DNA of 64,000 nt from Neobacillus sp. OS1-2 (GTDB lineage Bacteria; Bacillota; Bacilli; Bacillales; Cytobacillaceae), in contig NZ_CP133265.1 in assembly GCF_030915505.1 (NCBI RefSeq), forward strand, positions 1,302,001-1,366,000, given 5' to 3'. Shown here piece by piece: positions 27,033 to 35,572 of this stretch. Both the position numbers and the translations under genes were made by a program. Numbering within the stretch: position 1 is the first letter of the stretch; the number at the start of each line of letters is the position of its first letter. The notes beneath the pieces are model-generated. The model saw only the letters and a list, made by a program, of their open reading frames with translations, was not told where the DNA came from and did no database searches.

Positions 27033-27686
27033 TTAATGGCTTCTAGCTAAGCGTTTTTCCAGATAACCAACGCCAAGACTTAATGGAATTGTTAACACGA
27101 GATAAAAGATGGCCACAAAAATATAGACATCAAAAGTAACGAATGTATGGGAGGATACAAGGTCACCAAAGTACATTAAATCTAAACCGGCAATCATCCC
27201 CAAAATAGCAGAGTTTTTGACTAGATTAATAAACTGGTTGCCTATTGGAGGAATGACTATTTTAATCGCTTGCGGTAAAATAATGACCCTCATCGCCTGC
27301 AAATAGGTAAGACCTGATGATCTTGCCGCCTCCATTTGTCCTTTCGGTACAGATTGTATTCCAGCGCGAATTGCTTCCGCAATGAAGGATGCCGTATAAA
27401 TGGCAAGGGCAATCGTCCCTGCCACAAATCCAGTTAACGTTACACCTACAGCGGGAAGACCAATATAAAAGAAAAAGGCTATGATGAGTAAAGGAATATT
27501 TCTGATAAACTCAACATACGCGCTGCCAATCCAATTTAAAGGTTTAATCGGTGCAATTCTCATAACCGCTACAATCACGCCAATAATAAAGCTTCCGATC
27601 AAGGCAATGATACTAGACAGCACCGTATTCTTAAATCCTTCTAAATATGTATCCCAGTTATCTACCAGTATGGAAAAATCAAGCAA
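27033..27686 (-). CDS. glnM: Polar amino acid ABC transporter permease
   Basis: A 217-residue partner permease to GlnP. Seen: LVDNWDTYLEGFKNTVLSS at the N-terminus, EFIRNIPLLIIAFFFYIGLP, and the EAA loop EAARSSGLTYLQAMRVIILPQA. It is separated from glnH by 221 bases holding a structured repeat, which is long for this operon. The SD sequence GGAGGGAG precedes the ATG. Confidence 0.88.
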   Translation of the reverse strand: MLDFSILVDNWDTYLEGFKNTVLSSIIALIGSFIIGVIVAVMRIAPIKPLNWIGSAYVEFIRNIPLLIIAFFFYIGLPAVGVTLTGFVAGTIALAIYTASFIAEAIRAGIQSVPKGQMEAARSSGLTYLQAMRVIILPQAIKIVIPPIGNQFINLVKNSAILGMIAGLDLMYFGDLVSSHTFVTFDVYIFVAIFYLVLTIPLSLGVGYLEKRLARSH

Positions 27687-27716
27687 ATAGATCTCCCTCC
27701 TTTTCTTAAAAAGTAG

Positions 27717-27895
27717 TCAGGATGGGCATAAAAGCGAAAGCGCCCTGATCAGCGGCGTATGGCCTGGAGCACTCCAACTGAGATAAAGGAAACACGATGA
27801 GCCGGAGGCGAATCGATGTTGACTTATCGTAGGGCGGAGCGCGAAGGACACTAGCCGCTAGGGCACTGGAGCTGGGCATGATAGGCCCATCCTGA
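27717..27895. repeat. Structured dispersed repeat, copy A, nested in an 11-base inverted repeat
   Basis: The element (about 27730-27876) runs from AAGCGAAAGCGCCCTGATC to GCCGCTAGGGCACTGGAGCT and matches copy B (33.97 kb) over nearly its whole length. CAGCGGC near the left pairs with GCCGCTAG near the right, and inner GATAA pairs with TTATC. Flanking it, TCAGGATGGGC (27717-27727) and GCCCATCCTGA (27885-27895) are perfect complements, so the element lies in the loop of another hairpin. It separates glnH from glnM. Confidence 0.78.
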
Positions 27896-27907
27896 TTTTA
27901 GAAGATG

Positions 27908-28726
27908 TTAGTTGGACTTGATCCATTTTTTGTGAATTTCGTCGTACTTTCCGTTATCTTTCATCTTCTTTAGGGCGCTATTGATCGCATCAACTAATTC
28001 TTTGTTTCCTTTTTTAACAGCAATTCCGTATGGCTCTTCTGTAAAAGTTCCACCGACTAGCTGATAGTTTGCATCTTGGTCAACCATTCCATAAAGAATG
28101 GAATCATCCGTTGTTAAGGCATCTCCTTGACCGGATTTCAATGCTGTAAAGGCCTCTGTATAGTTTTCAAATTCTAATACAGTTGTCTCTGGAGCTTTTT
28201 CACGAATATTGATGGCAGATGTTGAGCCTTTAACGGCAAGAACCTTCGTACCCTTTTTCAAATCATCAAGTCCTTTGATCGGGCTGCCCTTTTTGACAAG
28301 TAGTGATTGTCCAGCATCAAAGTAGACATCCGAGAAATCAACCTCTTTTTTACGCTCTTCGGAAATCGTCATGGTGGCAACGATTGCATCAATATCGCCA
28401 TTGTTTAACATCGGGATACGTGTTTTAGATGTAACCTCTTTAAACTCTACCTTTTTCTCATCCCCAAGAATATCCTTTGCCAACTCTTTGGAAATATCAA
28501 TATCAAAACCTTCTACTTCCCCGGAAGATGGATTCTTAAGTCCAAATAATCGAGTATCATATTTTACTCCGATCACAATTTTGCCATCCTCTTTAATTTG
28601 CTCTAACGCATTTTTGGCTGCAGTCCCATTTGCTTCTTTTTCATCCCCTTTACCGCACGCTGAAAGCAGCATGGAAGCCGATAATAAAAGAACGCCCGCA
28701 ATCTTACTTGTTCTACTCTTAAACAT
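27908..28726 (-). CDS. glnH: Glutamine/glutamate-binding lipoprotein
   Basis: A 272-residue extracellular amino-acid-binding protein (SBP_bac_3) with a lipobox ending at Cys24 (LLSAC). Seen: GKIVIGVKYDTRLFGLKNPSSGEVEGFDIDISKELAK, the usual N-lobe pattern, then DVYFDAGQSLLVKK and GEALTT-like hinge sequence GDALTTDDSIL. It captures the amino acid for GlnMP. It lies 17 bases after glnQ and just before repeat copy A. Confidence 0.88.
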   Translation of the reverse strand: MFKSRTSKIAGVLLLSASMLLSACGKGDEKEANGTAAKNALEQIKEDGKIVIGVKYDTRLFGLKNPSSGEVEGFDIDISKELAKDILGDEKKVEFKEVTSKTRIPMLNNGDIDAIVATMTISEERKKEVDFSDVYFDAGQSLLVKKGSPIKGLDDLKKGTKVLAVKGSTSAINIREKAPETTVLEFENYTEAFTALKSGQGDALTTDDSILYGMVDQDANYQLVGGTFTEEPYGIAVKKGNKELVDAINSALKKMKDNGKYDEIHKKWIKSN

Positions 28727-28743
28727 AGAAATCCCCCTAAAGT

Positions 28744-29472
28744 TTAATGATTTAATATACGACTGAGAAATAGACGCGCTCTTTCTTCTTTTGGATTCGC
28801 GTAAAAATCAGCCGGTTTCCCCTGTTCAAGAATTTGCCCGTGGTCCATGAATATGATACGATCGGCTACTTCTTTCGCAAATCCCATTTCATGGGTAACG
28901 ACGACCATCGTCATCCCTTCTTTTGCCAGTGTTTTCATAACATCCAGCACTTCACCAATCATTTCCGGGTCAAGTGCCGAAGTGGGCTCATCAAACAGCA
29001 TAATTTCAGGCTTCATCGCAAGTCCTCTTGCAATCGCCACCCTTTGTTGCTGGCCTCCTGATAACTGGGATGGATAAACATCTGCCTTTTCCGGTATCCC
29101 TACTTTTTCAAGATAATACCTAGCCACTTTCTCCGCTTCCGCCTTCGATTGTTTTACTACCATCATGGGTGCAATCGTAATGTTTTCAAGAACGGTTTTA
29201 TGCGGATACAGGTAAAAATGCTGAAATACCATCCCGATATTTCGTCTTAACTCATTAATATTCGCCTTTTTGTCATTTACCTTAAACCCGTTAACAGTTA
29301 ACTCTCCGCCCGAGATGGTTTCCAGCTGATTAATACAGCGAAGCAACGTACTTTTCCCCGACCCTGAAGGCCCAATAACAACGACAACTTCTCCTTTATT
29401 AATCTCTAGATTAATATCTTTGAGAACATGAAAGTCCCCATAATATTTATTGACCGAATCAAACCGAATCAC
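28744..29472 (-). CDS. glnQ: Polar amino acid ABC transporter ATP-binding protein
   Basis: A 242-residue ABC ATPase of the GlnQ/HisP type. Seen: Walker [11 protein letters not shown]-loop region [10 protein letters not shown], signature [16 protein letters not shown], Walker [15 protein letters not shown], and the H-loop in [11 protein letters not shown]. It energises import by GlnMP. First gene of the operon; its promoter must lie in the AT-rich region 29473-29640. Confidence 0.92.
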   Translation of the reverse strand: MIRFDSVNKYYGDFHVLKDINLEINKGEVVVVIGPSGSGKSTLLRCINQLETISGGELTVNGFKVNDKKANINELRRNIGMVFQHFYLYPHKTVLENITIAPMMVVKQSKAEAEKVARYYLEKVGIPEKADVYPSQLSGGQQQRVAIARGLAMKPEIMLFDEPTSALDPEMIGEVLDVMKTLAKEGMTMVVVTHEMGFAKEVADRIIFMDHGQILEQGKPADFYANPKEERARLFLSRILNH

Positions 29473-29738
29473 ACCAATCCTCCTCCCTGTTGTTCATTTC
29501 CTATGTACGACGCCTGTCATATTGCCACTTTTCTTAGAATTTCAACTTTTAAGAATTGACAAATAACTACAGGTATATTGACATACTACAGTTTTTTTCC
29601 AATTTAGTAAACATCAATTCGGAAATTTGCAAATATTCCTGCTGATTTTTGCTATCTTTTAGTGGATTATGGAAAAAGAAATGGGATCGATTCTAGCATT
29701 CTTCGGCAAAATTTAAGGTGTCGGGTAAAAAAGCCCAG
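29473..29738. other. Gap between glnQ and the GH43 gene
   Basis: No gene is seen. An imperfect direct repeat is present: TTGACA (29556-29561) then AACTACAG, and again TTGACA (29578-29583) then TACTACAG. It could belong to the glnQ regulatory region. No riboswitch core was recognised. Confidence 0.35.
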
Positions 29739-29785
29739 GAAAAAAAGTGGAGCCCCCAAGCTGGGATAGCTTAGGCGACTCCACT
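29739..29785 (-). terminator. Terminator after the GH43 gene
   Basis: GTGGAG (29747-29752) pairs with CTCCAC (29779-29784), with inner AAGCT/AGCTT. On the minus strand the stem is followed by a run of seven T. Confidence 0.85.
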
Positions 29786-29790
29786 AGTAT

Positions 29791-31398
29791 TTATTCGCTC
29801 TTATAGATAAAGTAATCAAAGTCGGCGTGCCGTCTTTGCCCCGATGTATCCTGGCACTGGATTCCGACAAAGGCACCAGTAAAGAAGCCACCGCCTTGAA
29901 TATAGTCGTCCGATAACTTATAGGATTGGAGTGTTACGGGGATACCGTTCCAACTTTCACCATCAAATGAGTAGGAATAGTGATACACATTCGTTTTTAC
30001 TTCAACACGAAGGTACACATATTCAACCTCTTCAGGAATCACAATCTCCTCCCCTTGTAAGGGTTGGGCGAAAGTAAAGTTATCACAGGTCACAAGTTCT
30101 AGTATTCTGCCTTTGTGTTCGTTCCAAGAGATTTGACATGCGGTCCAGTTCTGTGTGTTATAGTAATTTACCAGTCCTGCCGATTGCTGGAAGGTTTCAG
30201 GATGAAAGGCGACCTTAGTCTCTGCGGTAAAGTGAAAGTGTTGCCATCGCCTTGCCACAAAAGCCTGCGTGAATTTTGATGTTAGGGACTCTTTCCCGTA
30301 CAAGCGCAGGTGTCCAGGACGATCTTTCAATGAAACAATATCCTCTCCCAATGGTATCCGCAAATTTTGAAAATGAAGGTTTAGGCTGGTCGTATCAAAA
30401 TCATCCTTTTCCGGAAAATCCCTTTCCCAGCGGACCTCTTCCAGTTTAGGACCTTCAATCTCAACCGCAGGCTGATTGCCCCCTACCACATAGGGCCAAT
30501 TGTCTTTCCATTCCAGCCGCTGGATGGCCGTTTCCCTCCCAAGCGGACAATATCCGCGAGGATCTAATAACGGCTGACCTAATCTTGGTAGAGGCCTTCC
30601 AGTCAAATGGACAAGGAACCACTCGTCCGTATGCGTGTGGACGATAGAAGCATGGCCCGCCTTCTGAAGTGGATTTCTTGGGTACGGGAATGAAGTAATC
30701 AAAGGGTTCTCCGGATGTACCTCATATGGTCCCATTAACTGGGTGGAACGTGCAATCGTTGCTTGATGATCAAATTTTGTACCGCCCTCCGCCGTTAGGA
30801 GGTAGTAGTAGCCATGCATTTTATATAAATGAGGCGCCTCTGTCAGCCTACTATCTGTTCCCTTAAAGATGATTTCAGCCTTACCCACCAGCTTTTGTTC
30901 TTCCACACTATATTCCTGAAGGGCAATTCCGTAAAAATTATGATGACCTACCCGATGATCCCAGTACATATTAACTAAGTATTTTTTTCCATCATCATCG
31001 TGGAATAGGGAAGGATCAAAGCCAGAACTATTTAAATAAATCGGATCTGACCATTCGCCATCAATCGAATCACAGGTAGTAAGGTAATTGTGACAGTCCT
31101 TCCATTGACCTTCCACTACCTTTACATCCGTATAGATCAGCCAAAACTGCCCATTACGATAAGACAAGGCCGGTGCCCAAATCCCGCCCGAATCAGGATT
31201 TCCCATCATATTCAACTGACTTAACCTGTTAAGCGGCCTTGCTGCTAAACGCCAGTTTTTCAAATCCTTTGAATGATAAATACCTACTCCTGGAAACCAT
31301 TCAAATGTGGAGACGGCAATATAATAGTCTTCTCCTGCACGGCAAATACTTGGATCTGGATTAAATCCTGTTAATATTGGATTTTGAATAAAAGCCAT
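29791..31398 (-). CDS. xynB: Glycoside hydrolase family 43 beta-xylosidase
   Basis: A 535-residue intracellular GH43 enzyme (no signal peptide) that releases xylose from the ends of xylo-oligosaccharides; some homologues also act on arabinosides. Seen: the five-bladed propeller start [13 protein letters not shown] with catalytic-base Asp15, [19 protein letters not shown] (pKa-modulating Asp), LTEAPHLYK (catalytic acid Glu, about residue 187), and a C-terminal beta-sandwich from about residue 330. The length equals B. subtilis XynB. It is last in the importer operon, fitting cytoplasmic digestion of imported oligosaccharides. Confidence 0.92.
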   Translation of the reverse strand: MAFIQNPILTGFNPDPSICRAGEDYYIAVSTFEWFPGVGIYHSKDLKNWRLAARPLNRLSQLNMMGNPDSGGIWAPALSYRNGQFWLIYTDVKVVEGQWKDCHNYLTTCDSIDGEWSDPIYLNSSGFDPSLFHDDDGKKYLVNMYWDHRVGHHNFYGIALQEYSVEEQKLVGKAEIIFKGTDSRLTEAPHLYKMHGYYYLLTAEGGTKFDHQATIARSTQLMGPYEVHPENPLITSFPYPRNPLQKAGHASIVHTHTDEWFLVHLTGRPLPRLGQPLLDPRGYCPLGRETAIQRLEWKDNWPYVVGGNQPAVEIEGPKLEEVRWERDFPEKDDFDTTSLNLHFQNLRIPLGEDIVSLKDRPGHLRLYGKESLTSKFTQAFVARRWQHFHFTAETKVAFHPETFQQSAGLVNYYNTQNWTACQISWNEHKGRILELVTCDNFTFAQPLQGEEIVIPEEVEYVYLRVEVKTNVYHYSYSFDGESWNGIPVTLQSYKLSDDYIQGGGFFTGAFVGIQCQDTSGQRRHADFDYFIYKSE

Positions 31399-31417
31399 TT
31401 TTCACACTCCCGTCCGT

Positions 31418-32083
31418 TCATTCAGCTATTTGTTTACTTGAATCCATACATCCACCTAGTAGTCTCGCTTTTTTATAGGAAATCCGCTTAAAGCAATAAT
31501 TTCCGCCAATCATGAATATCCATGCCATCGATGCACCCCCAAAAAACGGGATCAGCCCCGGCTGATACAGCATCAAGAACAGAATGGCTCCCAATCCTGC
31601 TAGAAGCAGCAAGGTGATATGAAAGTTAAGAACTCCAATGAAGAAAGCATTTTTTAGATAATCCATTAAGGTACCTTCATAATGAACATAGACTGGAAAG
31701 ATATACAAAACGATGATGATATAACCCATTGTAATAATCAGTAATGGTGCTAATAATGCTAGCTGTAGTGCTCCATCCACCATTCTTAAAAACAGAAAAT
31801 CACTGGCAAGAAATACTCCGCTGATGGCAAGACATATTCCCAAACCATTTGCTCGTTTGAATTCCCTGCGATATGCCGTAAGAAAGGTTTGCCAAACCGG
31901 TACATCCGTTTCTTTCATTAGCCATTTTCTTATGATTGTAAAAAGCGCCACAGTCGCAGGCATGATTCCAAAAAGAAGGAATCCTGCTATGGAAAAGAGG
32001 AACCATAAAAGATTCAGATAGGCTAGTTTCATCATCCACTCACAAACTATAAATAGTTTCCCCATTGTTTTTCCGGTTAGCAT
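31418..32083 (-). CDS. DUF624 (YesL-like) membrane protein
   Basis: A 221-residue integral membrane protein of the DUF624 family with four to six hydrophobic helices (LNLLWFLFSIAGFLLFGIMPATVALFTIIRKW is the family hallmark, in its N-terminal half). These genes usually accompany oligosaccharide ABC importers with YesMN-type two-component systems; the function is unknown. The frame opens at 32131, but GGGGGAG lies 8 bases before ATG 32083, the preferred start. It lies between the permease and GH43 genes. Confidence 0.82.
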   Translation of the reverse strand: MLTGKTMGKLFIVCEWMMKLAYLNLLWFLFSIAGFLLFGIMPATVALFTIIRKWLMKETDVPVWQTFLTAYRREFKRANGLGICLAISGVFLASDFLFLRMVDGALQLALLAPLLIITMGYIIIVLYIFPVYVHYEGTLMDYLKNAFFIGVLNFHITLLLLAGLGAILFLMLYQPGLIPFFGGASMAWIFMIGGNYCFKRISYKKARLLGGCMDSSKQIAE

Positions 32084-32105
32084 TTGATCCACTCCCCCTG
32101 AACAT

Positions 32106-33005
32106 TTACCCTTTGACAGATCCCGAAGCAAGCCCTTCTACAATTCGATTGCTTAAAATAAAGAAGGCAATCAGGATTGGCAGGATACTGATAACTAGCG
32201 TCGCACCAATTGCCCCCCAGTCGGTCGTATATTGACCAATAAAGTTTTGAATTCCGACTGTCAGTGTTTTGAAGTGATCTGAACTAATGAACGTGTTGAC
32301 AAAGACAAACTCATTCCAGTTGTAAATCATGTTGATAATAGCCGCCGTCGCCATTACTGGAGCGGTCATTGGTAAGGTAATCCGGAAAAAGATATGATTA
32401 ATGGAAGCACCGTCCATTACGGCCGCTTCTTCCACCTCTCTTGGTAATGCCTCGTAAAATCCAAGTAGAATCATAATCGTGATCGGCAAGTTAAAAGCCG
32501 TATAAGCCAAAATAATGGATAACGGGTTATCAATCAGGTTCACTTTTGTGAAGGTATTGAATAACGGAATCAAGGTTGAATGGACCGGAATCATTAATCC
32601 CACCATGAATAGACCTAAAACCAGTTTGCTGCCCTTCCAGTTCATTCTCGTAATCGCAAAAGTCACCATGCTGGCCAACACGACCGTCAAGACAACCGCT
32701 GCGACCGTATAAGTGACACTATTGAGAAAGTACTGGCTGATATTTCCTTCTGTCCAAACCTTTTGGTAATTTTCCCATTTTGGACTTTCAGGTAAGGAAA
32801 AGGGCGACATATTGAAGACCTCTTGATTATTTTTCAGTGAAAAGAGAAATAACCAGACAATCGGAAAGATTTGAAAGACTGCCACAATAATCAGAAAGAC
32901 ATACATGATTCCGAGGGCCGTCCGATTTAGAAAGGAGTTCTTCCCGTGATTTATTTTCTGCTTGCTGGCGATTAGCGTGGACTCCGTTGCTTTGACGGTA
33001 TTCAT
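32106..33005 (-). CDS. Carbohydrate ABC transporter permease (MalG/XynG type)
   Basis: A 299-residue inner permease. Seen: helix start TALGIMYVFLIIVAVFQIFPIVWLFLFSLK, and the EAA loop EEAAVMDGASINHIFFRITLPMTAP. It pairs with the MalF-type permease upstream (15-base gap) and the lipoprotein at 34161 to import an oligosaccharide; its setting next to a GH43 xylosidase suggests xylo-oligosaccharides. No ATPase gene is present; such importers share the MsmX-type ATPase encoded elsewhere. Confidence 0.9.
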   Translation of the reverse strand: MNTVKATESTLIASKQKINHGKNSFLNRTALGIMYVFLIIVAVFQIFPIVWLFLFSLKNNQEVFNMSPFSLPESPKWENYQKVWTEGNISQYFLNSVTYTVAAVVLTVVLASMVTFAITRMNWKGSKLVLGLFMVGLMIPVHSTLIPLFNTFTKVNLIDNPLSIILAYTAFNLPITIMILLGFYEALPREVEEAAVMDGASINHIFFRITLPMTAPVMATAAIINMIYNWNEFVFVNTFISSDHFKTLTVGIQNFIGQYTTDWGAIGATLVISILPILIAFFILSNRIVEGLASGSVKG

Positions 33006-33020
33006 CTAAATCCTCCTCCC

Positions 33021-33896
33021 TTAATAGATATCATCGTTCTGAACGGTAAGTTTGCGGATCAAATAGGTAATGACTAAACAGATCACTAATAGGAAGAAAC
33101 CAATTGCACTTCCGTAGCCGAAGTCAAAGCCTTTAAATGCTTTATGGTACATATAGGAGGCCATCACTTCACTTGAATTGTTCGGGCCCCCATCGGTCAT
33201 GACGTATATTAAATCAAAGTATTTTAACGAGCCGACAACCGCCAGGACAATCGTCACTTTGATGACATTCATGATTAACGGAAGCTTGATTTTTAGCGCA
33301 ATTTGAATGGGAGTGGCCCCATCAATTTTTGCAGCTTCAATGAGCGATTCCGGGATGTTTTTCAATGCCGCATAATAAATCAAAATATAAAAGCCCGCAT
33401 ACTGCCAGATAATTGGAATGATAATCGCATACAAGGCGATTTTAGGTTCTGCCAGCCATGCCGGTGGATTTTCAACTCCAAAGGAAACAAGAATATTATT
33501 TAAAATACCATTAGTAGGATGATAGATTTTCAGCCAAAGCTGGGCAATGGCCACGGATGCCAGCAGCATCGGAATAAGATAGATTTTTCTAAGCAAATCG
33601 GCTCCTTTAATTTTGCCCGCCAATACTATTGAAATAAATAGATAACCGATTAAGCTGAGTGTGGAAAAAACGGCCAGCAAAAAGGAGTGGTAGGCACTCT
33701 TCCAAAACAAGGAATCCTGAATGAGATGGGTATAATTTTTTAGGCCGATAAATTCCATCTCGCCAATTCCATTCCATTTCATTAACCCAAAATAACCTGT
33801 TTGCACGATTGGAATATAAATCAAGGCAACGAGTAGAAAAAGAGCTGGTGTAATATAGAGGGCAATGATTTTTTTATTAGACATCACTTTATTCAT
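33021..33896 (-). CDS. Carbohydrate ABC transporter permease (MalF/XynF type)
   Basis: A 291-residue membrane permease. Seen: NKKIIALYITPALFLLVALIY at the start and the EAA loop IEAAKIDGATPIQIALKIKLPLI. The open frame extends to 34085, but that extra part is simply the structured repeat read as protein; ATG 33896 with GGGAG 9 bases upstream is the true start. It forms the channel with the MalG-type partner. Confidence 0.9.
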   Translation of the reverse strand: MNKVMSNKKIIALYITPALFLLVALIYIPIVQTGYFGLMKWNGIGEMEFIGLKNYTHLIQDSLFWKSAYHSFLLAVFSTLSLIGYLFISIVLAGKIKGADLLRKIYLIPMLLASVAIAQLWLKIYHPTNGILNNILVSFGVENPPAWLAEPKIALYAIIIPIIWQYAGFYILIYYAALKNIPESLIEAAKIDGATPIQIALKIKLPLIMNVIKVTIVLAVVGSLKYFDLIYVMTDGGPNNSSEVMASYMYHKAFKGFDFGYGSAIGFFLLVICLVITYLIRKLTVQNDDIY

Positions 33897-33921
33897 TTCT
33901 TTCAACTCCCTGTATATGAAA

Positions 33922-33960
33922 GAATAAGGACATACCAGCATAATGAGATATGTCCTATTC
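33922..33960 (-). terminator. Intercistronic hairpin before the permease genes
   Basis: GAATA-a-GGACATA (33922-33934) pairs with TATGTCC-TATTC (33949-33960). It lies between repeat copy B and the permease start and may be a partial terminator or a 3' stabiliser of the binding-protein mRNA. Confidence 0.55.
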
Positions 33961-33965
33961 TTAAG

Positions 33966-34126
33966 AAAAGCGCAAGCGCCCTGTTCAGCGGCGTATGGCC
34001 TGGAGCGCTCCAACTGAGATAAAGGAAACACGGAGAGCGTAGCGATCCGATGTTGACTTATCGTAGGGCGGAGAGCGAAGGACACTAGCCGCTAGGGCGT
34101 TGGAGCTGGACAATTCTCAAAGTCGA
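33966..34126. repeat. Structured dispersed repeat, copy B
   Basis: From AAGCGCAAGCGCCCTGTTC to GCCGCTAGGGCGTTGGAGCT and on through GGACAATTCTCAAAGTCGA. Left AGCGCCCT pairs with right AGGGCG-TTGGAGCT, and CAGCGGC with GCCGCTAG. It is near-identical to copy A. The right end (34102-34126) is repeated exactly, inverted, at 50135-50159. It lies between the binding-protein gene and the permease genes. Confidence 0.8.
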
Positions 34127-34160
34127 TTGATATAAATTCTGATAATATAAGATACGCAGC

Positions 34161-35471
34161 TTACTTTCCTTCATCTGCTTTTAATGCTTCTTCATGCTGC
34201 TTAGCAAAATCCTTTGGCTTTACCTCGTTCCCAAACAAAGATTGAATAAGGTTCAAGTGTGTTTCAGCAACAGATGCGCTCATTTGCACATCGGCAAATA
34301 ATGTTAAATTGCTTGCTTTATTTAACTCGCTTAATACATCAATATAAAGCTGTGGTAATTTTACCTTTGCGGTATCCACTTTAGTGGCAGGAATAACCCC
34401 TGCTTTTTCAACAGATTGCTGGCCCCATTTTTCGACAAAGAACTTCACAAATTCCTTCGCCTCTGGCTTCACCTTAGAATTTTCGGAAACGAATAAGCCC
34501 ACTCCCGGTCCGCCTACCCAGCTGTCGATGTTCCCCTTGCCGCCTTCAACGGTTGGGAACTTAAAGAACCCTACACTGTCCCGGAATTCCTGCGGGATTT
34601 CTTCATTGGTCGTAAAGTTTGGCAGTTCCCATGTTCCCATTAGGTACATCGCTGCTTTTCCATTTAAGAATTCTGATTTACCCTCGTCATTTGAAAGTCC
34701 GTTAAAACCTTTGTTAAATCCATTTTCATTGACAAGCTTTTGAATTTCTTCAGCTGCTGTCACAAGAGCCGGATCCTCAAATGAACCCGTACGATCGATA
34801 GCTTTGTTTAATACATCTGCGCCGCCAATCCGATCCGCAAGGTACATATACCAAAGGGATCCTGTCCAGCGGTCCTTATTCCCAAGTGCGATTGGGGCAA
34901 CTCCGTTACTGGCCAGTGTTTTGACAACATTGGTGAATTCGCTGTATGTTTTTGGTACTTCAAGATTATACTTTTTAAAAATTTCTTTATTGTAGTAAAT
35001 TGGAGCAATGTTTAATTCAAGTGGAAGACCATACGTTTTTCCGTCTATCGCATAAGCTTCTGTCGTTCCACTAACAAAAGAATCCTTCAAGCCGTCCTTC
35101 AATACATCATCAAGTGATGCGAAAAGCTTTCCTTTTACAAATGGAGTCATATACCCCGCTGCCCATGTAAAACCAACATCAGGAAGCTCGTTTGAGGAAG
35201 ATAGAACCTTCATCTTGTTTTTGTATTGTTCATTTTCAAGAACTTCTACTTCCACTTTTACACCCTTATGTTCCGCCTCATATTGCTTGATGATATCTGT
35301 TACAATCATGTTTTGCTGTTTAGAGCTTCCTGCAGGCCATAGATGCATAAATTTAATCGTCTTCTTGGAACTGTTATCACCGTTCGCCTTGTCAGAACTG
35401 TTGCAGCCAGCAAGACCAGCTGTCAAAAGCAATGCAAGTACAAGCAGTAATGTATGCGCCTTCCTAAACAT
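34161..35471 (-). CDS. Oligosaccharide-binding lipoprotein (XynE type)
   Basis: A 436-residue extracellular solute-binding protein of family 1, lipid-anchored at Cys23 (LAGC). Seen: TIKFMHLWPAGSSKQQNMIVTDIIKQYE, GLPLELNIAPIYYNKEIFKKYNLEVPKTYSEF, and AMYLMGTWELPNF, all typical of sugar-binding proteins. It precedes the two permeases, with repeat copy B in the gap, and follows the two-component genes. A cre-like site lies just upstream of its start. Known comparison: Geobacillus XynE, which binds xylo-oligosaccharides in the xynDCEFG system. Confidence 0.9.
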   Translation of the reverse strand: MFRKAHTLLLVLALLLTAGLAGCNSSDKANGDNSSKKTIKFMHLWPAGSSKQQNMIVTDIIKQYEAEHKGVKVEVEVLENEQYKNKMKVLSSSNELPDVGFTWAAGYMTPFVKGKLFASLDDVLKDGLKDSFVSGTTEAYAIDGKTYGLPLELNIAPIYYNKEIFKKYNLEVPKTYSEFTNVVKTLASNGVAPIALGNKDRWTGSLWYMYLADRIGGADVLNKAIDRTGSFEDPALVTAAEEIQKLVNENGFNKGFNGLSNDEGKSEFLNGKAAMYLMGTWELPNFTTNEEIPQEFRDSVGFFKFPTVEGGKGNIDSWVGGPGVGLFVSENSKVKPEAKEFVKFFVEKWGQQSVEKAGVIPATKVDTAKVKLPQLYIDVLSELNKASNLTLFADVQMSASVAETHLNLIQSLFGNEVKPKDFAKQHEEALKADEGK

Positions 35472-35491
35472 TTTACAACCCCCAATTATTT

Positions 35492-35505
35492 TGATATCGC
35501 TTACA
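35492..35505. promoter_or_regulatory. cre (CcpA) site upstream of the binding-protein gene
   Basis: TGTAAGCGATATCA on the minus strand matches the cre consensus TGNAANCGNWNNCA fully. It lies 21-34 bases before the start codon, probably within the leader, so CcpA would block transcription when preferred sugars are present. Confidence 0.7.
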
Positions 35506-35527
35506 AACTAAATTTTAGCACCTAGTA

Positions 35528-35552
35528 AAAATCGCGGTAAGGTAACCGCGAT
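35528..35552 (-). terminator. Terminator between the response regulator and binding-protein genes
   Basis: ATCGCGGT (35531-35538) pairs with ACCGCGAT (35545-35552). On the minus strand it is followed by TTTTTAC, so the two-component genes and the importer operon are probably separate transcripts. Confidence 0.8.
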
Positions 35553-35572
35553 TGGGGAAAATACCACTATTT

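Noticed and set aside
29739..29785. Regulatory hairpin for glnQ
   Set aside because: It lies directly after the GH43 stop on the minus strand with a seven-T run, so it is the terminator of that operon.
33897..34085. N-terminal extension of the XynF-type permease
   Set aside because: The extra 63 codons are the structured repeat in translation. The SD sequence and family length support ATG 33896.
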